Shown here: one piece after another, positions 6,426 to 10,025 of the stretch | How the letters are laid out: every line of letters begins with the position of its first letter | Position numbering within the stretch: position 1 is the stretch's first letter | NCBI GenBank assembly: GCA_947623765.1 | Contig: CANQIG010000052.1 | Location: 1-10,025 of the forward strand | Source: an uncultured Clostridia bacterium | GTDB taxonomy: Bacteria > Bacillota > Clostridia > Oscillospirales > Acutalibacteraceae | Length of the DNA stretch: 10,025 bases | Reading direction: 5' to 3' | Notes under the pieces: generated by a model | Seen by the model: the letters and a program-made list of their open reading frames with translations, nothing else | The model's database searches: none | What the model was told of the DNA's origin: nothing | Translations under genes and position numbers: made by a program

Positions 6426-7007
6426 ATGCTGAACACGGTCTGGATGGCGATGATCCTGCTCGCGTTCGTCGGCGCGGCGATAACCGGCTCTCTCCCGGCG
6501 CTCTCCCGGGCGGCGGCGCAGGGCGCGGAGAGCGCCGTAGAGAACGGCCTGCTGCTCCTCGGCGCGATGGGGCTGTGGTCCGGCCTGATGCGCGTCGCGG
6601 AGGAAGCGGGCCTCGCGAAAAAGCTCTCCCGCCTCCTCGCGCCGCTGATCGGGCGGCTGTTCCCGGAATACAAAAATGCCCCCGCCGTGGGGGAAAAGAT
6701 CTCGATGAATTTCGCGGCGAACCTGCTCGGGATGGGCAACGCAGCGACGCCGCTCGGCCTTGCGGCGATGGAGGAGATGCGGCGCATCTCCCCCGGCGAT
6801 GTCCCGACCAAGGGGATGATCCTTTTCGTCGCGATGAACACCGCGTCGTTCCAGCTCCTGCCGACGAGCGTCGTGACGCTCCGCGCCTCGATGGGCAGCG
6901 CGGACCCCTACGACGTTCTCCCGTGTATCTGGCTGGCGTCGCTCTGCGGCCTGCTCGTCGTCGTGCTGGCCTGCAAGATCATGGAGCGCGTCCCGTGGCG
7001 GCGGTAG
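6426..7007 (+). CDS. spmA: Spore maturation protein A
   Basis: SpmA and SpmB are membrane proteins, related to nucleoside-transporter gate domains, needed for full spore-core dehydration and heat resistance. The product is 193 residues (196 in B. subtilis) from ATG 6426, which has AAGGAG six bases upstream. The N-terminal segment (MLNTVWMAMILLAFVGAAIT) is a membrane helix. Further hydrophobic stretches are at about 43-58 (LLLLGAMGLWSG) and 168-185 (LASLCGLLVVVLAC). Family motifs include NFAANLLGMGNAATPLGLAAM (about 94-114) and FVAMNTASFQLLPTSV (about 135-150). The 3' end overlaps spmB by 13 bp, so the two are translationally coupled. Expression during sporulation is expected from the family; no promoter is evident. 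Confidence 0.95.
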   Translation: MLNTVWMAMILLAFVGAAITGSLPALSRAAAQGAESAVENGLLLLGAMGLWSGLMRVAEEAGLAKKLSRLLAPLIGRLFPEYKNAPAVGEKISMNFAANLLGMGNAATPLGLAAMEEMRRISPGDVPTKGMILFVAMNTASFQLLPTSVVTLRASMGSADPYDVLPCIWLASLCGLLVVVLACKIMERVPWRR

Positions 7008-7513
7008 GCGGCGCAGCGGTCTGCTGCGTCCTCGTCGGGACCGTGCTCGCGGGGTATCTCAGGGGCGTCCCGGTGTTCGACGCGTTCACGAAGGGCGCGA
7101 TGGAGGGCATGAAGGGCTGCGTGAAGCTCATGCCCACGCTGCTCGGGCTGATCGTCGCGGTGACGATGCTGCGCGCCTCGGGGTTCTTCACGGCGCTCGG
7201 CGCGCTCTTCGCGCCGCTGACGGAAACGCTCCGCCTGGAACCGGACCTTCTGCCGCTGATGTTCCTGCGTCCCTTCTCCGGGAGCGGCTCCGTCTCCTAT
7301 GTAACGGAGCTGTTCCGCGCGCACGGCGCGGACAGCGAGGCCGCGCGGATGGCGGCGGTCCTCGCCTCCTCCACGGAGACCACCTTCTACGCCGTCGCGG
7401 TCTATTTCTCCGCGGGCGGGTACCGCTCGCTGCGGTACACGGTCCCGGCGGCGCTCTGCGGGGACTGCTGCGCCGCTGTGCTCTCGGTCCTCTCCGTGCG
7501 CCTCTTTTTCTGA
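6995..7513 (+). CDS. spmB: Spore maturation protein B
   Basis: This is the partner of SpmA. The gene is hidden at the end of a long open frame, most of which is antisense to pepV. The real start is GTG 6995, with GGAG eight bases upstream inside spmA, giving 172 residues (178 in B. subtilis). An N-terminal membrane helix (AAVCCVLVGTVLAGYL) precedes FDAFTKGAMEGMKGCVKLMP, which matches the amphipathic segment of SpmB. The signature PLMFLRPFSGSGSVSYVTEL (about 86-105) and STETTFYAVAVYFSAGGYRS follow, then a C-terminal helix ending in LSVRLFF. It ends 11 bp from the stop codon of convergent sigG, leaving no room for a terminator outside coding sequence. Confidence 0.93.
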   Translation: MAAVGGAAVCCVLVGTVLAGYLRGVPVFDAFTKGAMEGMKGCVKLMPTLLGLIVAVTMLRASGFFTALGALFAPLTETLRLEPDLLPLMFLRPFSGSGSVSYVTELFRAHGADSEAARMAAVLASSTETTFYAVAVYFSAGGYRSLRYTVPAALCGDCCAAVLSVLSVRLFF

Positions 7514-7524
7514 CCGCGCCGGAC

Positions 7525-8304
7525 TCAGAGCGAGGACCGGATCTTCTGCATCGCGCCCTTTTCGAGGCGGGAGACCTGCGCCTGCGAGATGCCGATCCGG
7601 GAAGCGACCTCCGTCTGCGTCCTCCCGTCGAGGAAGCGCATGGAAAGGATGCGCTTCTCGCGCTCCGAGAGGCTGTGGATCGCCTCCTTGATCGCGATCT
7701 CCTCGAGCCAGTCGCCGTCCGTCGTGCCGCCCTTGATCTGATCCATGATATAGACGGTGTCGCCGCCGTCGGAGAATACCGGCTCGTAGAGCGAGACGGG
7801 CTCCACGATGGATTCCAGCGCGACGACCACCTCCTCGGGCGGCAAGCCGAGCGCGCCGGCGATCTCGGTGACGGTCGGCTCCCTGCCGCGCTCATTCGTG
7901 ATCTGCTCCTTCACCTGCATGGCACGGTAGGCGAGATCGCGCATGGAGCGGCTGACACGCACGGCGTTGTTGTCGCGCAGGAAGCGCTTCACCTCGCCGG
8001 AGATCATCGGCACGCCGTACGTGGAGAACATCACCTCGTGGCTCGGGTCGAAATTGTCGATGGCCTTGATGAGCCCGATGCATCCGACCTGGAAGAGGTC
8101 GTCCGGGTTTTCCCCGCGCGACGTGAACCGCTGGATCACGCTGAGCACCAGCCGGAGATTGCCGTAGATCAGCTTTTCGCGCGCCTCTCGGTCCCCGGCG
8201 CGCGACCGCTTGAGGAGCTCCTTCATCTCGTCGTTTTTCAGCGTCTGGAGCTTCGCGGTGTTGACCCCGCAGATCTCCACCTTCGCCTGTCCGTATGCGT
8301 ACAT
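7525..8304 (-). CDS. sigG: RNA polymerase sporulation sigma factor, sigma-G
   Basis: Sigma-G directs late forespore genes, such as those for small acid-soluble proteins and germination receptors. The N-terminal KVEICGVNTAKL (8-19) is a hallmark of sigma-G and separates it from sigma-F. Region 2 spans about 41-112 with DDLFQVGCIGLIKAIDNFD (68-86) and RFLRDNN. Region 3 spans about 115-190 with FSDGGDTVYIMDQI. Region 4 ends the protein with the helix-turn-helix TQTEVASRIGISQAQVSRLE (219-238). The start is ATG 8304, eight bases after GGAGG; the GTG at 8313 lies in the Shine-Dalgarno sequence itself. The length is 259 residues, as expected. Unlike B. subtilis, where sigG follows sigE, here it follows ppa and faces spmAB. 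The leader holds a hairpin and a forespore-type promoter, listed separately. Confidence 0.97.
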   Translation of the reverse strand: MYAYGQAKVEICGVNTAKLQTLKNDEMKELLKRSRAGDREAREKLIYGNLRLVLSVIQRFTSRGENPDDLFQVGCIGLIKAIDNFDPSHEVMFSTYGVPMISGEVKRFLRDNNAVRVSRSMRDLAYRAMQVKEQITNERGREPTVTEIAGALGLPPEEVVVALESIVEPVSLYEPVFSDGGDTVYIMDQIKGGTTDGDWLEEIAIKEAIHSLSEREKRILSMRFLDGRTQTEVASRIGISQAQVSRLEKGAMQKIRSSL

Positions 8305-8338
8305 AAAAAACACCTCCGAACGGATTGCGTCCGGAGGT
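8305..8338 (-). terminator. Terminator-like hairpin that contains the sigG Shine-Dalgarno sequence
   Basis: In the minus-strand RNA the 5' arm (8338 down to 8328, ACCUCCGGACG) pairs with the 3' arm (8322 down to 8312, CGUUCGGAGGU) in 11 consecutive pairs, with one G-U wobble (8331 with 8319). The loop is the five bases at 8327-8323. It is followed by G and six U (8310-8305) and then the sigG ATG. This is a textbook intrinsic terminator shape for ppa read-through, and GGAGGUG of the sigG ribosome site lies in its 3' arm. A transcript starting inside the loop-proximal part would lack the 5' arm and leave the ribosome site open. Confidence 0.8.
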
Positions 8339-8367
8339 AGTATGGCCGGTTTTCCGCGGCTGTAATC
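8338..8367 (-). promoter_or_regulatory. Forespore-type promoter (sigma-F, also fitting sigma-G) for sigG
   Basis: On the minus strand GATTA (8367-8363) is followed after 15 bases by GGCCATACTA (8347-8338). The -10 element fits the sigma-F pattern GGNNANANTR at every fixed position. CATACTA inside it also fits the sigma-G -10 pattern CATNNTA. The -35 differs from the usual GYATA-like element by one or two bases. The start would be near 8331, leaving a leader of about 27 nt. The -35 overlaps the ppa stop codon. In B. subtilis sigG is switched on by sigma-F and then self-activated, which agrees. Confidence 0.65.
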
Positions 8368-8902
8368 AGCGGCAGAAATCGTTGAGGTATCTTTCGATGC
8401 ACGCTTCGATGATGCACTCGGCGGCGATGTGGTCGAGCACCGTGCTCACGACCGGCGTATCCTTGTGCTCCAGCGATTTATAGACGGTGAAGAAGTGCTT
8501 CATCTCGTCGAAAATGTGCTTGGGCAGTTCGGAGATGTCCTTATAAGTGTTGTAGGTGGGGTCCTCAAAGGGGATCGCGATGATCTTTTCGTCGTCCGCG
8601 CCGGAATCCTTCATCGTGATGACGCCAATGGGATAGCAGCGCACGAGAGATAGCGGGAGAATGTTCTCGCTGCAGAGCACGAGCACGTCGAGCGGGTCGC
8701 CGTCCGCCGCGTAGGTGCGCGGGATCAGGCCGTAATTCGCCGGGTAGTGCGTGGAGGTATAGAGGACGCGGTCGAGCTTGAGAAGCCCGGTCTCCTTGTC
8801 CAGCTCGTACTTGGCCTTGCCGCCCTTCGTGATCTCGATCACGGCCCAGAAATCGTCGGGCTTGATGCGTTTGGGGGAAATGTCATGCCAGATATTTGTC
8901 AT
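8366..8902 (-). CDS. ppa: Inorganic pyrophosphatase, family I
   Basis: This enzyme hydrolyses pyrophosphate to two phosphates in the cytoplasm and so pulls biosynthetic reactions forward, including PRPP-dependent ones. The 178 residues start at ATG 8902, eight bases after GGAG (AAGGAG); family I enzymes are about 175. Active-site features are KYELDKETG (31-39, with E33), R45, THYPANYGLIPRTY (51-64), and the metal-binding signature DGDPLDVLVL (67-76) with D67, D69 and D72. Then come GVITMKDSGADDEKIIAIP and a C-terminal helical part. It has its own sigma-A promoter at 9000-9028 and a leader of about 90 nt that includes a small GCGGG/CCCGC hairpin. It is followed by the hairpin upstream of sigG. 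Confidence 0.96.
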   Translation of the reverse strand: MTNIWHDISPKRIKPDDFWAVIEITKGGKAKYELDKETGLLKLDRVLYTSTHYPANYGLIPRTYAADGDPLDVLVLCSENILPLSLVRCYPIGVITMKDSGADDEKIIAIPFEDPTYNTYKDISELPKHIFDEMKHFFTVYKSLEHKDTPVVSTVLDHIAAECIIEACIERYLNDFCR

Positions 8903-8999
8903 ATTTTCTGCTCCTTTACTCTGAGGCCCCGGTCCCAAAGAGCCGGATCTCGGGGAAGACGATGCGGGCAGTTCCCGCCGCCCCGCTTTTTGTATCCTT

Positions 9000-9028
9000 A
9001 TTATAGCACGCCGTTGCCGGAAAAGCAA
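9000..9028 (-). promoter_or_regulatory. Strong sigma-A promoter for ppa, with extended -10
   Basis: On the minus strand TTGCTT (9028-9023), 17 bases, and a perfect TATAAT (9005-9000) preceded by TGC form an extended -10 promoter. Start is expected near 8993. This fits a constitutively expressed housekeeping enzyme. Confidence 0.8.
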
Positions 9029-9031
9029 CGG
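9011..9031. repeat. Inverted repeat covering the ppa -35 element
   Basis: Seven-base arms CCGTTGC (9011-9017) and GCAACGG (9025-9031) flank seven bases. The right arm contains the -35 hexamer of ppa and lies about 24-44 bases before the divergent PRC-barrel gene. It may be an operator, a short hairpin, or chance. Confidence 0.4.
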
Positions 9032-9054
9032 GAAATGCCCGAGGAGGAAACGGT

Positions 9055-9345
9055 ATGATCTTAAGGATCGGAGAGATGCGCAGCCGGGACGTCATCAGCA
9101 TCCGCGACGGCTCGCGGATCGGCCTTTTGGGCGACATCGAATTCGACGCGGAGAACGCGCAGCTCATCGCGGTCGTCGTCTACGGCCGCGCGCGGCTGTT
9201 CGGCCTTCTCGGACACGAGGACGACTGCGTGATCCCCTGGCAGAACGTCCGGACCGTCGGGGAGGACGCCGTGCTCGTGGACTTCGCGCCGCCGAAGCGC
9301 CCGCCGCGCCGACGCTTCTGGAAGGACCTGTTCGACGACCGATAA
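9055..9345 (+). CDS. YlmC/YmxH family PRC-barrel sporulation protein
   Basis: This 96-residue protein starts at ATG 9055, seven bases after AGGAGG. The PRC-barrel beta-strand pattern is clear: the N-terminal RIGEMRSRDVISIRDGSRIG, then GDIEFDAENAQLIAVVVYG, LFGLLGHEDDCVIPWQNV, and a last strand VGEDAVLVDF (about 70-79). This matches the YlmC/YmxH family found in spore formers, whose molecular role is not established; members often neighbour sigG or other sporulation genes. A basic proline/arginine tail (PPKRPPRRRFWKDLF) extends the C-terminus and may bind nucleic acid or partners. The gene is divergent from ppa with 152 bp between starts; I saw no clear plus-strand promoter there. It ends 64 bp before the convergent upp gene. 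Confidence 0.88.
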   Translation: MILRIGEMRSRDVISIRDGSRIGLLGDIEFDAENAQLIAVVVYGRARLFGLLGHEDDCVIPWQNVRTVGEDAVLVDFAPPKRPPRRRFWKDLFDDR

Positions 9346-9352
9346 CGCAAAA

Positions 9353-9383
9353 GGGGCGTCCGCCGTGTTTTGGGGGACGCCCC
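9353..9383 (-). terminator. Terminator of upp, possibly serving both strands
   Basis: Nine-base arms GGGGCGTCC (9353-9361) and GGACGCCCC (9375-9383) pair perfectly. Two further C-G pairs form inside after one mismatch. On the minus strand the stem is followed by TTTTGCGTT, as expected for the end of upp, whose stop codon is 27 bases before it. On the plus strand there is no T run, so the PRC-barrel gene would be terminated less well. Confidence 0.75.
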
Positions 9384-9409
9384 GCTCCGCGTTTCGACGG
9401 ACAGCGCTT

Positions 9410-10025
9410 TTATTTCGTGCCGAAAATGCGGTCCCCTGCGTCGCCGAGACCCGGCAGGATGTACGCGTTCTCGTTGAGGCATTCGTCCACGGCCGCGCAG
9501 TAAATCTGCACGTCCGGGTGCGCGGCGGAAAGCGCGGCAAGGCCCTCCGGCGCGGCGATGAGGCACATGAACTTGATGCTCCTCGGGTTCGAGCGCTTCA
9601 CGATGGTGATCGCGTCGACGGCGGAACCGCCCGTCGCGAGCATCGGGTCGAGCACGATCACGTCCCGCTCTTCGATGTCCGGCGGGAGCTTGTTGTAATA
9701 TTCGACCGGCTGATGGGTGGTCTCGTCGCGGTACAGGCCGATGTGGCCGACCTTCGCACTCGGCACCATGTCAAGCATCCCGTCGACCATGCCGAGGCCC
9801 GCGCGCAGGATCGGGACGAACGCCAGCTTCCGGCCCGCGATGGTCTTTGCGGTCATCTTCTGCATCGGGGTCTCGATCTCGACGTCCTCGAGCGGAAGGT
9901 CGCGCGTCGCCTCATAGCACATCAGCCGCGCGATCTCGCTCGCGAGCTCGCGGAACTGCTTCGTGCCCGTGTTTTTGTCCCGCAGGATGCCCAGCTTGTG
10001 CTGGATCAGCGGATGATCCATGACA
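9410..10025 (-). CDS. upp: Uracil phosphoribosyltransferase, canonical, 5' end outside the window
   Basis: This is the pyrimidine-salvage enzyme that makes UMP and pyrophosphate from uracil and PRPP in the cytoplasm. About 205 residues are visible. The typical N-terminus reads V-MDHPLIQHKLGILRDKNTG, and the Met of MDHPL occupies an internal position in related enzymes, so the true start is probably a few codons beyond the right edge. Conserved parts are PILRAGLGMVDG, KVGHIGLYRDE, the PRPP loop VLDPMLATGGSA, AAPEG, and the uracil-binding C-terminus YILPGLGDAGDRIFGTK. Every hallmark that is altered in the paralog at 3518-4177 is intact here. The ppa product nearby would remove the pyrophosphate made, though that link is general metabolism and not proof of co-regulation. 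Confidence 0.96.
   Translation of the reverse strand, partial: VMDHPLIQHKLGILRDKNTGTKQFRELASEIARLMCYEATRDLPLEDVEIETPMQKMTAKTIAGRKLAFVPILRAGLGMVDGMLDMVPSAKVGHIGLYRDETTHQPVEYYNKLPPDIEERDVIVLDPMLATGGSAVDAITIVKRSNPRSIKFMCLIAAPEGLAALSAAHPDVQIYCAAVDECLNENAYILPGLGDAGDRIFGTK

Noticed and set aside
4889..6994. Very long plus-strand open frame continuing into spmB
   Set aside because: Up to about 6300 it is antisense to pepV and rich in R, A, H and D, as expected from the shadow of a GC-rich gene. Only the last 172 codons, from GTG 6995, are a real gene (spmB).
8305..8313. GTG at 8313 as the sigG start
   Set aside because: It falls within the Shine-Dalgarno sequence. ATG 8304 has ideal spacing and gives the length typical of sigma-G.

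Overview
The window looks like ordinary chromosome from a GC-rich, endospore-forming Clostridia-type Firmicute. An Oscillospirales-like relative is my guess, from gene content only. The evidence is five sporulation-associated genes (spoIIID, spmA, spmB, sigG and a YlmC/YmxH-type gene), Gram-positive Shine-Dalgarno sequences (GGAGG) before nearly every gene, and AT-rich housekeeping promoters in otherwise GC-rich DNA. I see no phage, IS, CRISPR, tRNA or rRNA genes, and no gene-free stretch over 300 bases.

Layout, left to right. (1) Positions 1-187 hold a degenerate tandem copy of the 3' end of the next gene. (2) 188-1336 (minus) is a secreted, membrane-anchored protein with a cohesin-like domain, a cadherin-like beta-sandwich and a TNTPKP-repeat stalk. 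(3) 1452-2924 (minus) is an LCP (LytR-CpsA-Psr) cell-wall polymer ligase with a TTG start and a good sigma-A promoter. (4) Divergent from it, spoIIID (3131-3394, plus) encodes the mother-cell regulator and is followed by two GC-rich hairpins. (5) 6292 down to 3518 (minus) is a compact operon: PepV-type M20 dipeptidase, HD-domain phosphohydrolase and a divergent uracil phosphoribosyltransferase paralog. (6) spmA-spmB (6426-7513, plus) encode spore-maturation membrane proteins and overlap by 13 bp. (7) sigG (8304-7525, minus) converges on spmB, with ppa (inorganic pyrophosphatase) upstream on the same strand. (8) A YlmC/YmxH PRC-barrel gene (9055-9345, plus) is divergent from ppa. (9) A canonical upp gene (9410 to the right edge, minus) is cut off at its 5' end.

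The most interesting structure is the 61-bp ppa-sigG gap. An 11-bp hairpin followed by six U would terminate ppa transcripts and bury the sigG Shine-Dalgarno sequence. A near-consensus forespore (sigma-F/sigma-G) promoter sits so that its transcript should begin inside the hairpin, after the 5' arm. Only the forespore transcript would then escape termination and expose the ribosome site. Two uracil phosphoribosyltransferase genes, one with an altered uracil-binding loop and linked to an HD hydrolase and a peptidase, are the second point worth attention.
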